Part shown: positions 24,601 through 39,600 of the stretch, in pieces | Layout of the letters: every line of letters begins with the position of its first letter | Position numbering within the stretch: position 1 is the stretch's first letter | Source of the DNA: Scilla litardierei | Taxonomy: Eukaryota; Streptophyta; Magnoliopsida; Asparagales; Asparagaceae | Assembly: GCA_030789695.1 (NCBI GenBank) | Contig: CM061139.1 | Location: forward strand, 310,001-374,000 | Reading direction: 5' to 3' | Length of the DNA stretch: 64,000 nt | Notes under the pieces: generated by a model | Seen by the model: only the letters and a program-made list of their open reading frames with translations | The model's database searches: none | Told to the model about the DNA's origin: nothing | Made by a program: the position numbers and the translations under genes

Positions 24601-27600
24601 TTCAAATCGGAAAAGTTCAAATAAAGGAATTTCAAAGATTCAAGTAAAGAAATTAGATGGTAATAATATCTAAATTGTTCAGTAGAAGTTTTCACATAAC
24701 ATGCATGGGCTGTCAGAAAAACATGTCACGACTTTCGTCCAAAAAATACCACAGAATCGAGACATGAAGCGCCAATGATGTATTTAAGCCAAAAGTAAAT
24801 CACACTTAACACAAATACACTAAGCATTAATCAGTTACCCAGCATGTTCTTTCACATATTAAAACTAATAATGAGCAACTATAATTATTCACTTATTGTC
24901 TAAAAGCTAAAAAGGAAATGACGAACAAGATAATAACAAGGAAAATTATAAACAGTATGTAGCTAGGTAAGTATAAAAGCAATATAAAGAATAAAGCAGA
25001 TGGCCGATATAACAATGTTTGTATGTAATAACCCTTCTTATGTATTTTCATGCAATAAAAATATTTAAAATGCTAAATTAAATTCCACAAAATTTATTTT
25101 AGATTTGGTGATTTTTCTGTATTTTTCTGTATTTTTCTATATTTTTCTGAGCTCATTTAGCCCTGGAAGCTCATTTAGCCTCAAATCTGTTAACCCTATT
25201 GCTTTTAAAATCAAACCCAAACCCATTATCCGACATGTTTCACTCTTTAAAATCTCTCTTTTTCATTTTTTTTTCTTTTCTTTTCTTTTCTTTTCCTTCT
25301 TTTTCTTCATCAGTTTTCCCTAAGCAACGACCCACTCTCTCCACTCACCCGTTTGTGCAATCTCAGACGCTCGTGGAGGCGTCAGACATAACCGACGGCG
25401 CCCCTTCCCCACGATTTTCTCTCCAGCTCTCTCTCTCTCTCCCCCCCCCCCCCTATTTCTATAAAACCCATAGCCCTAATTATAGAAGAGATGATCTCGA
25501 TCTCGATCTCGATCTCTCTCCAGATCTCACCACTTCTCGCCAATTACCATCTCCCTCCTTCACATGCTAGCGGTGGAGCCACAACCACAGTTACGACTGA
25601 CAGTGAGAAGGTGCGGTCGATTTCGAAGACGAAACGACGATTGCTTCCATACAAGTAGGTCTCCTTGATCTTTTTATGACCTTCCTAGGGTCTGTGCTCC
25701 GGTTTGGATGTCAGTTGGTTCTTCATGGGGCAGTTTGCCTTCGATTTAACCCGTTTGGTTTTAGCTTCGTTGTTTGATGACATTTCTACCCTTACTATCC
25801 TGTTCGGTCCCTATTAGACCATATACCTCTTCATAAGGTCTGCTCTATATGTGTTAGTCCTTGTCTGTTGTTTCTCTTTGATTTACGACTTTGGACTTGA
25901 TGTCAGTTCCATTGTTGGCCATGTCCCTTGACTGCGGTTATTTGGATTCTTGGTTAAACCTATTTGCCTTGTCCCTCTTCATGAGGCTCGATTGGTCCTC
26001 TTCAAGCCCCGAACATCCCACAGACCCCTTACTGGGATTGATTTTGATTTTGTTGCACCAATGAATTAATTTATGAGTATGCTAGATGATTCTACGATGA
26101 TTTTCATATTTAAGAATATTATACATGATGGAAAAATAAACAAAGTGAAGTAATGCATATTGAAACATTTCAAATTAACCTATGTGATATACATGTATAA
26201 AAACATAGATGATTAGAGAGTGATATTTATCATTTTAACTAAACTCTTATAGTCGTGTCTTGGGCCATGCTAGTGTTATTTCATTAATTATGACGATTAC
26301 CTTGATGGCTTTCGATTATGTTCTAAATGATGATGATATTGGATCCGTTGGCATGGTAAATTATGGTTATTATCTGCTCACTGTGTCCTTGTAACCTTGC
26401 ACACGTCCTAACAGCGCCTCGAACTTGTCCTTGTAACCCCTCACCGTGTCGTCCTGACTGAGAGAAAGTAACTGCTCCCGTAAGTTCCCCAAGTAAGTAT
26501 CCCGGAATCTCTCCACCAAGCCATCCTTAATCTCCTCCCATAAGCGAAACAACCGCCTCTGCTCCCTCGACTAATACCACACAAGGGCCTTTCCATCTAA
26601 ATACACTGTCGTCGCCTCCAGCTTCTGTTCATCAACCATGCGGGACACCCTGAAAACCATCTCTGTCCTGTAAATCCATGTCACATGATCCTCTCCCTCA
26701 AAAATGGGCACCTTCAGCTTCCATGGCCTGCTGTCCATCGCAAAAGTCTCCTAGTTTGATCTTCCGCCTGCGTGTCTGGGCTGATGGTAATGCTGCCACC
26801 TCTTTGTGCTGCTCATATCTCCTCTGTGGCCCCCCTCTCGACCTCCATAGTCTCCCCAATCATCCCCTCCTCATATATAGGCTCCTAGCCCTTCATCTTC
26901 GTAGTCTTTGCCTCCTTCATCTTTTGGATAATAACCATCGCCATGTGCATGCCCTGGATTGCCATTGGGCGGCTGAAATTCATCTTCAGGGGCGTAGCGC
27001 CCCTGTCGATCTCCCCCATCTGCGTCATGCCCCTGCACGTGCCTTCTCGTTGCAATACGGGGCAAGGTGGGCTCGGAAAAGCCCCCAGTCGGTTGCCAAG
27101 GGCTCGGCTGTGGCTGCCAAACCCTCAGAAGGCCCTGTCGGGGCTGTCGGAGGGCCGACGAGCCCTCCAAGATGTCAGGCAGGGTCGGCCAACCCTGCTG
27201 GATGCTGGTAGGAGTCGACCGGCCATGTCGGCTGCTGTAGGAGGCCGCGCAGCCTGTTATGGGAAAAGACTGGGGCGGCCAGCCCTCTGAGGGGTTTTTA
27301 GTGTTCAGTCGACCACCCCGGTGCTCCGATGATTCGTGGTGATGTCATCTTCCCTCCATGGCTCTTCCTACTCCTCAAAGTACTTGTCGGCATCGGAAAG
27401 TAGCCATTCCTCGTAGTTCTCCACTTTCCATTTGCCCTTCTCCAAAGATGTCACCTTTTTGTTGGAATAGGATTTGCGCCGTCGTTTCCACCCTTCGCCG
27501 TGAGGAGCCCAAGTTGTTGCATGATCTGTGTGGGTTTCGTTCTACTTCTCGTTGGATTCTGCCATCTTCGCTAGGGCGTCGTCGTGCTCCGTTAGGGTTT

Positions 27601-30600
27601 TCTTTATGGCTTCAATTTCTCCATTGAATTTTTCCTCCATCGTGTCATTTCGGTCTTTGTATCTCGTTGCCGCCGCCATGGATCGTACATCTTTGATACC
27701 AAATTGATAGGAACTAGAAAAGATCTAAAATTTATTTAAAAAATCTGAAAATAATAGGATATAACGATTACAATAGTAGATGTAATCTCTCCCCCAAGAC
27801 GCCGATTACAAAGGACGCACGCACTCTCCCCTAGAACAAGGAACGCTACTCTCTTTATCAATTTTCTCTCAAAAACATGCATGCCTAGGGCCGGCCGCAT
27901 CCATGGGTTTAGTACTAATTATATTTTGCAAAATTACACAAAACCCCCTACAATAATAAAATATCACAAAAAAGCCCAAAAATTGACGAATACGCCCATG
28001 AGTTATTTGGTTGAATCTGACCCTTCCCTCTTGTGCCGTCGATGATACGTGATGAGCACATCACTTTCCTCCATATATAAATGTGTATGAGTTGGATCTC
28101 TCAGAATGTGCAACTTCTAGTCATACAGCCAAGGCTACTAGCAAAATATGTGAAGCATCTATAGGTATATGGCATCACACAAATACCATCGGGATAGCTC
28201 GAAAACTGAAATGTACTAAATAACGTTAGGTAACAGAATGTAATTTATCCACACATGTAATTTTATAAGGTTGTGGATGAGGTTCAGCTTTTAGTCCCAT
28301 CTTTTCAATGGTTGAGTTGGTGACTAAATTAATACCACTAACACCGTCAATCGTCACTTTGAAAAATCTATCCCTAATTTTGACTTGGGTAAAGAAAACA
28401 TTAGTTCTTTGCCCATCAACCCAACTCCTAGGCGTAATAACTTAACACCTAACAACTTGTAATCATGCACTAGTCATCATTATCTGTAATATCAGTAACC
28501 TCATGACTATATTCTTTTACAATTTCATCATCATTATTGATCTATCCCACAAGTAGGTCTTTATTAGGGCACTAACTAGCAAAATGACCAATGACATGAC
28601 ATTTGAAATAATGCATCCCTTTAAGGTTTTGTTGTAACGGTTCTCCAAACTTAGCCTTTCCATTTATCTCTTTAGCGGCATTAATTTCTAATTTAGTCAT
28701 GGTGTCACTTGGCTGCTTAAATTGCTCACCGGCTTTAAAAGTAGGCTTCTTGTCTATGAGGCTCTCATGGATTTCAAATTTAAGGATAAAATTAAATGCT
28801 TATTGCACATTGTCTAAGTTGTAGGGAAGCATCTCACGCCTAATATCTGCTCTCAATGCAGAACAAAACCTAGAAATGGTATAGTGTGGATCTTCTTGTA
28901 GCTCACTCCTAACAAATAAGTCATGAAACTTAGTCATATATTTCTCAACAGCCATGCTCCATTGTCGTATGCCGTTCGTTTTTAGTAGGTTGTCTCTATA
29001 GGTTGAAGGAAAATATTTTTCTTTGAACTATATCTTCATCTCATTTCAATTCTGTATAAGTCTTAAATACTCTCGCATTGTCTTTCTATGGATGTCCAAA
29101 AAATTTGATAGACCCTACCAGTTTTATCTTAGCAAATTGAACATTCCGCTTGTTTTATAATTGATATCACCAAACAAATGCTCCATCTCTGTTAACCAAT
29201 TTGAAAATGTTTGAGAATTATAAGTTCCATCAAAATTAGGAGCATCTATCCTAATCCATCATTCAATATTATCTCGTCCAAAATTATTCTCAAAGTTCTC
29301 ATCTTGTCTGTAATTATTTCAATTATTTTTATTTTTTATCATCATAGGTCCATCATCAAATATACTATATTTTGTGCTTCATTCTCAAAATTTTGTTTTT
29401 TGGTCAGCTTATTTTCTATAGCTTCTAGGCGATCTCATATTCAGTTTATGTCGGCTTTTAGTTCTAGATATATCTTTTGGAACTGATTTTCTAGCCATTA
29501 ATTGCATTATCATTCATGTCGGATCCTAAGGGTTTTGCACTATGTAATAACATGCAATGCTAATCAATCACACAAATACAGATGCAAAACCCTAACACCA
29601 ACTAAATGAGTGCACTAATTATTTAAGTAAAATAAAAATCCTAAGGTCCAAATCAATATGTCAAAATGCAATCCTAAATATGCTAATGCGGCACACGGAT
29701 TGAGACTAGAAAAATTTGCAATACCAATAATATCGACTAATATAAACAAAATCAAATAGAGGAATTTTTGGAATTTAGAGATCGAGGATTTGATCGGATT
29801 AACGGTTACCAGTAGTGCAAATCAGCTTTATAGTATTATGCAAAGCCTCTAGAACTTGTAGAGCTTTAATCCAGACAATCAGTGCCAAAAATTTCACGTG
29901 AAAAGATCGAGAAATCGCCAAAATATGCTTAAAACAATTGAAATATGATTGACATATGGTTGAAATACAACTGAAATTTCGAAGCCGTACTGTAGCAGTC
30001 AACTCGAATCCAGTCAGCTGCGTCAGCTCGGCATTGGTTTGTAAGTGTCAGCACGTCGGGCAGCTCGGCTCGTTGTCGGGTCGGCTCGACCGAGCCAACA
30101 CTGTAGCAGGTCAGCGCGATCGATGACGACTATGTTTTCCAAAAAAAATTAACGGATAGTTTGTCGCCGGAATGTATCTGCGAGTTCTCCTGGAGGTTGT
30201 GGATCTTTTGGTGGGGTTGGTGACTTCGGTCGCACCGGTGGCGACTCTGGCGAGCTTCGATGTGTGTGACGATAGTGGCGCTGCAAGTTTTGGAGGATGA
30301 CGAAGGTGATGTTGGCTACCAACGGTGTCGAAGAAGGCAATAGAACCTCGTGGTGGAGGCCACGTGGGTTGTGGGGCCGTGAGGCAAAGACGGTGGTTGG
30401 CAATGTTGATTGACTGTGGTGGTAGGGTTGGGTACAGATGGCGATGTTGGGAACATCGTCGGCGATGTTGGAGAGAGTTGGAGCGGCAGGGACAGTGACG
30501 AACAAAGGGGTGGCATAGATCTGGACAAAGGTTAGGGTTTCTTTTGATTCTTTTGAATATATTTTTCTTCATCTTCACTCTTTTCTCTCTTTTTTAAATT

Positions 30601-33600
30601 TTTGTTTCTTGTTTTTTGTTTTTTCAAAAATTTGATTTTTTTCCTCTTGATTTTTTATCCCTCTTTTTTTAATCTAACTAAAAGAATTTTTTTATTTATA
30701 AAACCTACCAAAAGATTTTTTTGTTTTTTTATGGCTGAGGAAGAAAAGAAGACAACCCAGATTTAGCTCTGATACCAATTTGACTGAGAATGAAAACAGA
30801 AAGAGAGGTAGGGGGATTCAGAGAAAAGAAAACATGGAAATTGATATTTTTCAGATCTCGCACCCCTGAAATCTAACCATCACCGACTCGCACGCCTCGC
30901 ACGTGGGGTTTTTCGGACCTCTTGCCCAGACAACCAAGTCCACACTCGCACACCAATGCAAAAGATTTAACTTTGTATAGAGTTTACACCAAAATTTCTA
31001 TTCATGGATATTCTACTAAAACAAATAAATTTGTGGCATTTAAATATGCTAACTTGACTTTCAAACCCCAATAGCACTAGAACTTTTAGATTAACTAAAC
31101 ACTCAAAATAAATAAAAGGCTCAAAAAACTAAAAGACTCAAAACAACAAAAAGACTCAAACTAATTATAAATCTCCAAGGACTCAAACTCCATCGCATAT
31201 AAAAAAATTTAAATTTAAAAGAATCTATCTTAAATTTGATCTCTCTATCAATTATAAATAGACTAGTCATGACCCGTGCCCGCGGACACGGTTCATTTAA
31301 AATTTTCCATCGCGAAATCTTTGTTCGCAAAAAATTATTTTCACAACCAAAATTTAAAAGAACAAATTAACATAAAAATCTTCAGCGGCGCGGACGCCTT
31401 CGGCGTGGACAACAAATTCGGAATAGAACAACAAATTAGCGTAAAAAATTTAGCGGCACGGACGTCTTCGGTGCGGAACAACAAATTCGACGCAGACGAC
31501 TTCAACCCGGAACAACAAATTAGCGTAAAAAATCGACGCGGGCGCCTTCGGCACGAAACAACAAAGTAGCGTAACGCAGAACAACAAATTAGCCCACAAA
31601 ACTTATCGGGCGCCTTCAGCGCGTTTTATATAATATATTTGCACCCTTCGTTGGGGGATCATAGCAGTTTATTGATTTTAGTTTCTTGATTTTAAAGTGC
31701 AAGCTAATAATATTAGTATATAGAATACGCCCATTTGACTCTAACACCAAGATTTTGTAGGCATACTTTCGAAGTTCTGACGCAAGATAAACATGTGAGC
31801 CTTCTTTGTGACTCACGCAAGATGATCTTTTTTTAGATGGACCGGATGAATTTGTTTTGCTTACTTACTTATTACCTCCATCAGAACAGAGAAGGGTTTT
31901 GTCGGCACAGAGAAGGGTTTGGCTGCATACATGTAGGTGCAAAGAGAAAGGATACGAAGAGTGAACCCCTCAAAGAGAAGGAAGCTTCAGCCAAAGCTTT
32001 ATGTGATCATTTTCCTCCTCTTCCGATCCTCGCCTAAGATTTCAATTCCCAACAGAAGTTCACCTATTTTTTGAATTAAATCTTGACCCTTGGATATATT
32101 GCATTGAACAAAATTGATTTTCACCAAAAACGTTCGCAAAACTCATCTCAACATTCCACTCGTCAAGAACAAATTCTAGCCACTCTTTATCTTGTCCTAG
32201 TCAGTCCTAAAATTCAAAAACCAGTTGTGGTTTAATATATAGACTAGTCATAACCCGTGCCCACGGGCACGGTTCATTTAAGATTTTCCTGCAAAATCTT
32301 TGTTCTCCCCAAAAATTATTTCTCCCTTCCAAATTCAAACGAACAAAAATTTAGCTTCGGCACGGGCGCACTCGGGCGCGATTCATTTAAGATATCACAT
32401 CAAAATCTTTGTTCTCCCCAAGAATTATATCCCCGTCAAAATTTAAACGAACAAAAATTTAGCGGACGCCTTCGGCCCGGGCGCCTTCGGTCGCTAGTCA
32501 TCGCACACATTTTAATAACCAAAGTGCATTAGCGTTGATCAACAAATTCGGTGCCGGCTGCTAGTCACCGCACACATTATGCTAATCAAAGTGCATTAGC
32601 GTAGAACAACAAATCCGGCACGAAACAACAAATTAGTGCAAAAAATCGGTGCCCGTGGGCACGGTTCATTTAAGATATGCCCCCACGAAATCTTTGTTTC
32701 CCAAAAAAATAATTAAAATTTAAAAGACCAACAAATTAGAGTAAAAATACTTAACGGCGCCGGTGCCTTTTGCGCGGAACAACAAATTCGGTGCAGGCCC
32801 CTTCGTCACGGAATTCGGCACGGAACAACAAATTCGGCTCGAAACAACAAATCAGCGTAAGAAAATTTAGCGGACGCCTCATCTTGAAACATGTTCACTG
32901 GCTGCTTTCAAAGGTGGACCAAATTTCAAAGCTGGACCAAGTTTCAAAGCTCACATTCATGATTTCAAAGCTGGACCAAATTTCAAAGTTGGACCAAATT
33001 TCAAGGCTGGACCAAATTTCAAGGCTCTCATTCATGGTTTCAAAGCTTCATCTCAACCTTCCATTTCATAAGATCAAATCCCAGCCACTCTTTATCTTGT
33101 CCTAGTCAGCCCTAGAATTCAAAAAACACTGTCAAATGTATAATAGATAATACACAGAAAAGAGTCTCGAATGATGATAGAGCTTTGATAAGAACCTTTG
33201 TGATCACAATTCTCGTAACAACTCATTGAAATCTAAGCAAATAAAACTTGAAATTGGCTCCAATTTACCAAAATAGATTTGAATGAACATGTTCTAAACA
33301 ATGTCGATGAACGGTGACTTTTTTGAATTTTCAATCACTTTTTTGATCTTTTTCTATTTGTGGGGAATTTTCTTTTTCTCTCCTTTTTAGGATACATGAA
33401 TGAAAATCTAAACTATACGAAGGAAAAAAGATAATAAAATGGAATAGCTCTAGTTCTAGTTGACATGGAACGGAAAACATTAGGGATTATCGTATATGAT
33501 TTTATGATGGGATTTGGAAAAAAAGAAAATTAAGGTTTCTAAACGAAAGGATAAAAATATGAGTTTAAGCCTAGTATCCTAAAGATTGAATTGATCACCA

Positions 33601-36600
33601 CCTTCAACACCTCATGTATTGAAAATTCATTAAGACCTCATGCCCAATAATTTATCACCCACTCTCACACCTCGCATGCATAGAGATTTTAATGAATTGC
33701 AAAATTAAGTTTAGAAGCATACTTTTCTTTGTTCAATTTTCATTGATCTAAAAGTTCTATTAAAACCACATATTTATAGGAAAAGAAACAACTCCTATCT
33801 AAACTATTACCAAGATTCAAACTCCTAAATAAGCTAAAATAAAATACAAGAGTTTTCCTTCAAAAGAAAACTCAAAACACTCTAAGTAGAAATATAAAGG
33901 AATCAAATAATAAAAACATTATCAAAATCAGCTCTAAAAGACTAATCTAATCCTAGATTGATTCCCCCCAATTAGTATCTAAGAAAATTTCCTCGGGTGA
34001 TGACCAAAACTCCGCTCTACATTTTTCATTTCAACTATCAGTATAGTTCATGTCCGTCTCCATGACCGTAAAATATAGCTATGCCAAAAATCCCATGTTT
34101 TGCATCTATTTGCTTGTGGATCTATATTGGAACAATGTTTTGTTCTTGAAAAACAATAAATTTTCAGTCACTCTATGGAAAGTAAAATAATATGCAAAAC
34201 AAGAAATCTTTGGTATGTCTGTAATGTAGGATATTGAGAAAATGAACGGTGCTAATCAGTCAAAATAAGCGTGAAAAGTAAACTTTCAGGCCATGAATAA
34301 GGAGATTTCCTCATATGCAACTTGGCTACTACGGTGGAATGCATGTTTTTTGTAAGTAACCTAATAGCAGCTCATGCTGTAATCCAAAGTCAAATTTACC
34401 CACCACTGGCAATTATTCTACTCAAAGTCCACAATATCTCTACCAGGGTCAAACATGAACCACACAAGATTCCTTCAAGGAGATAAAATTTATATGGAGA
34501 AGAACCTGAAGTGCCAGTTAGCAAGGTGCATCTAAAGGGAAAAGGTAGTTAATGGATTATTTGCCTCCAATAACCAAGAGACATTGTGCAAATTCCTCAG
34601 ATCACATGAATTTACAAATGTGAATCAAGAGTCTGTGAAATCTATGCTGTAAATACCATTAAAAAAAGAAATGAATGTTGCTGCACAAATGGTGTCAATC
34701 CCCAACAGAATACGGCTATTGAATCTTCACCCAAACTATTGAACATTAACAGAGCAACTTGATGTTGCGAGATAAGGTTCCTTAACGTGTTCCTTAACTT
34801 GATAAACGAGCTTCCATCTTACTTGATGGAATCCAGTTTGCTATTCTACTTAGGTGAACGCGATTTTCAGCCAAAGCTCGGAGAATGACAAGATAACCTC
34901 CATCAGTTAGACAAATCTTCGTGCGCTTCTTGAACACCAGAGGACTCTGGCATCATCATACTAGCCACCTAACTCTTGGATTCTTGCCATCAGAAGTCAT
35001 TACGGGAACTGCATCATCATATGATACGTTCCACTGGCCGCTTAGATCAAAACAGCGATTTAAGGTGGAAAAATATAAAAAGAGGAAATATATTGAGAAT
35101 GATTTGCGAAGAACAAAAGATAATTGGATCTCCTTCGAGACGAGATCATGTCTCCTAGCTTTGAATGTACGGATCAAAGCCTAAGAACCCTCACAGATGA
35201 TAACTCAAAGTGTTTTCACAAATCAAGCATGAGCCATCCCTCATGACGGCTAGACCTAAATATAAGAAAAGGGGATTTACTAGTTTGGTCTGGAAAGACC
35301 AAAATACCCCTGAAATGACTAATTCCCGCCCACACGTCTCCTCCTGCGAAAGTACGTGATCGTGGGCTCCGCACTAGCTGCTCCCCCCGCGTGTGGGCTT
35401 GGGGCGTCCGCATCAATACCCCCCTAAAAGAGCCACCTTGTCCTCAAGGTGAAAGTCAGGGAACTGCTCCTGTATCACGTCATAGGCCTCCCACGTCGCA
35501 TCACAGTCCGGTAGGCCCGCCCAATAGATCAGTACCTCCTTACGCCGCCCTGGGCCCTGCCGAACCGCCCTCACAGCACGGGCTCGAGTAGCACCTCCAT
35601 GTCCTCCATCAAGGTAGGAGGCAAAGTGGACGAAACCGCATGATCCCCAATCACCCTCCTCAGATGCGACACGTGGAACACTGGATGTATCACCGAAGAA
35701 GGGGGCAACTCCAATCTGTACGCCACCTGGCCAATTTTGGCCACCACCTTGTAGGGACCGAAGTATCTAGCTGACAGCTTCTCATTCTTCCTCCTTGCTA
35801 AAGATCTTTGCCGGTACGGACGCAGCTTGAGATACACCATATCGCCCACCTGAAAGTTGACATCACGTCGATGCCCATCAGCCTTGGTCTTCATCACCTG
35901 TTGATACCTTAATAGATGCTTCCGCAGCTCCTCTAGCAAGCCATCCCTGTCCCCCATGTACTCATCTACCTTGGACACTGAAGTCTGCATGTCACCAAAA
36001 CGGAGCAAAGGCGGTGGATCTCTCCCGTAAAGCACTCTGAAAGGCGTCGTCCCTGCTGCAGAGTGGTACGAGGTGTTGTACCAGTACTCCGCCCAAGCCA
36101 ACCACCTATGCCACTGACGAGGCGTCTCTGAGGCGAAGCACCGCAAGTAAGTCTCTATGCTGCGGTTGACAACCTCTGTCTGGCCGTCGGTCTGGGGGTG
36201 GTAGGCTGTACTCCTCTTCAGGACCGTACCATGCACCCTGAATAACTCCCGCCAGAAGCCGCTCATAAAAACCTGGTCCCTGTCGGACACTATGGAAGCA
36301 GGCACTCCATGCAACCGTATCACCTCTCTCGTGAAAGCCGTAGCCACCGACACTGCAGTGTAAGGGTGCTTCAACGGAATGAAGTGCGCGTACTTACTCA
36401 GGCGGTCCACCACCACAAATACCACCGTGTAGCCCTCTGACCGGGGTAACCCATCGATGAAGTCCATCGTCACCTCCTCCCAGACCCTCTCTGGCAACGC
36501 CAGCGGCTGTAACAGTCCTGCTGGGGCCATGGCCATGTACTTGTGACGTTGGCACACGTCACAAGCTGCAACTAAACACGCAATCCTCCTCCGCATCCCA

Positions 36601-39600
36601 GGCCAATATAGCTCTCTGGCCATCCTCTGATAGGTCTGATGTACCCCTGAATGGCCCCCAGTCACCGAACTGTGGAACTCCTAGAAAAGGACCGGTATGA
36701 ACTCTGAGCTCCGTGGTATCACCATCCTCCCCTGGTACAGCAATCTGCTCCCTGCTAACGAGTACCCAGCCGGCCCCTCCTCGCCACTCTGCAGCCTCTC
36801 CCGGAGCTGCCTCAACTCCGCATCTGCGGCTGCCTCCTGTAGCATCGGCTCCCAGTCCAACCATATAGGCCGCGACAGCGCCCTTAAATCGATGCCCTCC
36901 TCCCGACGTGACAAGGCATCAGCAGCCTTGTTCTCCAATCCGGGCATGTACTCGATATCGAACCGATACCCCACCAGCTTGGACAACCAATGCTGGTGCT
37001 CCTCTGTGACGAGCCTCTGCTCCAACAGGTACTTGAGGCTCCTCTGGTCCGTGCGGACCACGAACTCCCTCCCTAACAGGTATGGTCGCCACTTCTGCAC
37101 CGAGAAAACTATGGCCATCAGCTCTCGCTCATAGACCGATTTCAGTCGTGCTCTAGCGGTCAGCACCTGACTGAAATAGGCGATGGGCCTACCCTCCTGC
37201 ATAAGCAACGCCCCTAGCCCATACCCCGAGGCGTCAGTCTCCACCACAAACGATATGCTGAAATCCGGCAAGGCTAGAACCGGCGCCGTCGTCATAGCCA
37301 CCTTCAAGGCCTCAAAAGCCTTGGTGGCCTCCTCCCCCCATTTGAAACCGTCCTTCAATTGCTCGGTGAGAGGCCAAGCAATCGTGCTGTAGCCCTTGAC
37401 GAACGTCCTGTAGTAGCCCGTCAGCCCCAAAAAACCCCTCAAAGCTCGTAGTGTAGTAGGCAGCGGCCAATCTAGCATAGCTGCTATCTTCGACCTGTCG
37501 GCCGCAACCCCTCTGCCGATACTACATGACCCAAGTACTCAATCCGCAGCTGCCCAAAACTGCACTTCTTCCTGTTGGCGAAGAGCTAGTTCGCCAACAG
37601 CTCCTGGAATACCACCTCCAAATGGCCTAGTGCTCCTCCATATCCCGGCTGTAGACCAGGATGTCGTCAAAAAATACAAGTATGAACCGCCGTAAGTAAG
37701 GCTGGAACACCTTATTCATGAGGGCATGGAACGTCGACGGAGCATTCGTCAAGCCAAAAGGCATGACGAGAAACTCGTAATGCCCCTCATGGGTCCGAAA
37801 CGCAGTCTTCGGCACATCCTCTGGCCGCATCAGTATCTGGTGGTACCCTGCTCTCAAGTCGATCTTTGAAAAGACCGCTGCCCCATGGAGCTCGTCTAAC
37901 AGCTCGTCAATTACCGGAATAAGGAACTTGTCAACGACAGTCTCCCTATTCAGCGCCCGGTAATCGACGCAGAATCTCCAACTCCCGTCCTTTTTATTCA
38001 CCAACAGCACTGGGCTAGAAAAAGGAATCACACTGGGCTGTATTACCCCCGCCTGCAGCATCTCCCGCACCATCCGCTCTATCTCATCCTTCTGCGAATG
38101 CGGGTATCTGTATGGTCGCACGCTGACTGGAGCCCCATCTCCCCGTAGCACGATCGCATGCTCGTGTCCCCTCTTCGGAGGCAGCCCCTGTGGGCTCTGA
38201 AACACCTCCGGGTACTGCTCCAGTACCGGCTCCACCTCCTCTGCGGTCTCTGTCTGCTGCTCCTCCTCCTCAGTCGACAACCCCTGGCACTCCACCAGGA
38301 ACCCCTCACCCTCATCCCGCAACGCCCTAGTAATGGCCTTGAAGGCCACCACCGAAAAACAGAATGTAGGGTCTCCGATCAGCACCACCGTCCGCTCGCC
38401 GTCCTGGAACTCCATCCGCAGAAGCTTCCAGTTCACCTTTATCTCCCCCAACTTCTTCAGCCAATGTACCCCCAGAATGACATCCACATTCCCCAACTCC
38501 AGCGGCAAGAAGTCATCCACTATCTGTATGCCCTGCAGCATCAGGCACACCCCCTTACAGAGCCCATTGCTCTCCTCCATCTTCCATGTCCCCAGCAACA
38601 CTGTGAATCTCTCCAACGTGCTCAGCTCCAGCCCATGACGCTCCACCAACTTCTTTGAAATGAAGTTGTGAGTCGCCTCACTGTCAATAAGTACGGTCAC
38701 CGCCTGCTCTGCTAATGTCCCTGATAACTTCATGGTATGATTCGGAGTGAATCCTACCACAAAGTTCAGGGAAACCTCCGCTACGTCCATGTGCACATGC
38801 ACCTCATCCTCGACCGTCAGCTCTGGCTCCACCTCCTCCTCCTCATAGTCCTCCTCGTCGGGTACGATCACGATCTGCAGCAACTTGCTCGCACATCGGT
38901 GACCGGGGCTGAACTTCTCATCGCATCGGAAGCATAATCCTGCTGCACGCCTCGCCCGCATGTCTGCCTCCGTCAGCCGTCTGCCGGGTACCACTCCTGC
39001 TCGGACCTCTCCTCTAGGCTACGCTGGTGCTCCTGCTGCTGGGCGTGGAGGGACCGGTGCTGCTGGATTGCGCTGACCCTGAGCACCCCAAGTCCCTCTA
39101 AGGCGCCTCTCCTCAGTATGCTTCTCTTCCGCCATATGGGCCAGACGAAGGACATCCTCCAAGTCGTTGGGCCTCTGCATCCGAAGCTCCGCCCGTATCG
39201 AGGGCTTCAGTACTCTCATGAAACTCCCAATCAACACCTGATCGGACACCCCTCGTAACCTGTTGGCCAACATCTCGAACCTCTCCACGAAGTCTCGAAC
39301 TGTCTCCTCCTGCCGCAGTGCTGAAAGCTGCTCATAGAAGTCCCCTCCTGCCTTCTCCTGGAACCTATCGAGGAGGTATGAAGAAAGCTCCTCCCAAGTG
39401 CGAAAGGGGGAGCGGGCTGTCTTCCATCTGTACCAGGCTAGGGCCTTGCCCTCAAAGTAGATCCCAATAGCCCGCAGGACCTCCTCCTCTGTAAGTTGCA
39501 TCACCTGGAAGTAGCGCTCCGCTCTGTAGACCCAGCCGTTAGGATCGGTACCATCAAACGTCGGCATCTTCAGCTTTTTCAGCCGTCGATCCGCGTTTAT

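Noticed and set aside
30111..30578. 155-codon Pro/His/Ser-rich open frame and two overlapping frames, minus strand
   Set aside because: Several overlapping frames are open in the same GC-rich stretch, with low-complexity composition, in the leader of a Ty3 element. No conserved motif.
32770..33105. 111-codon frame with [11 protein letters not shown] repeats
   Set aside because: The 18-bp minisatellite is a multiple of three, so it stays open by chance; no start context or homology.
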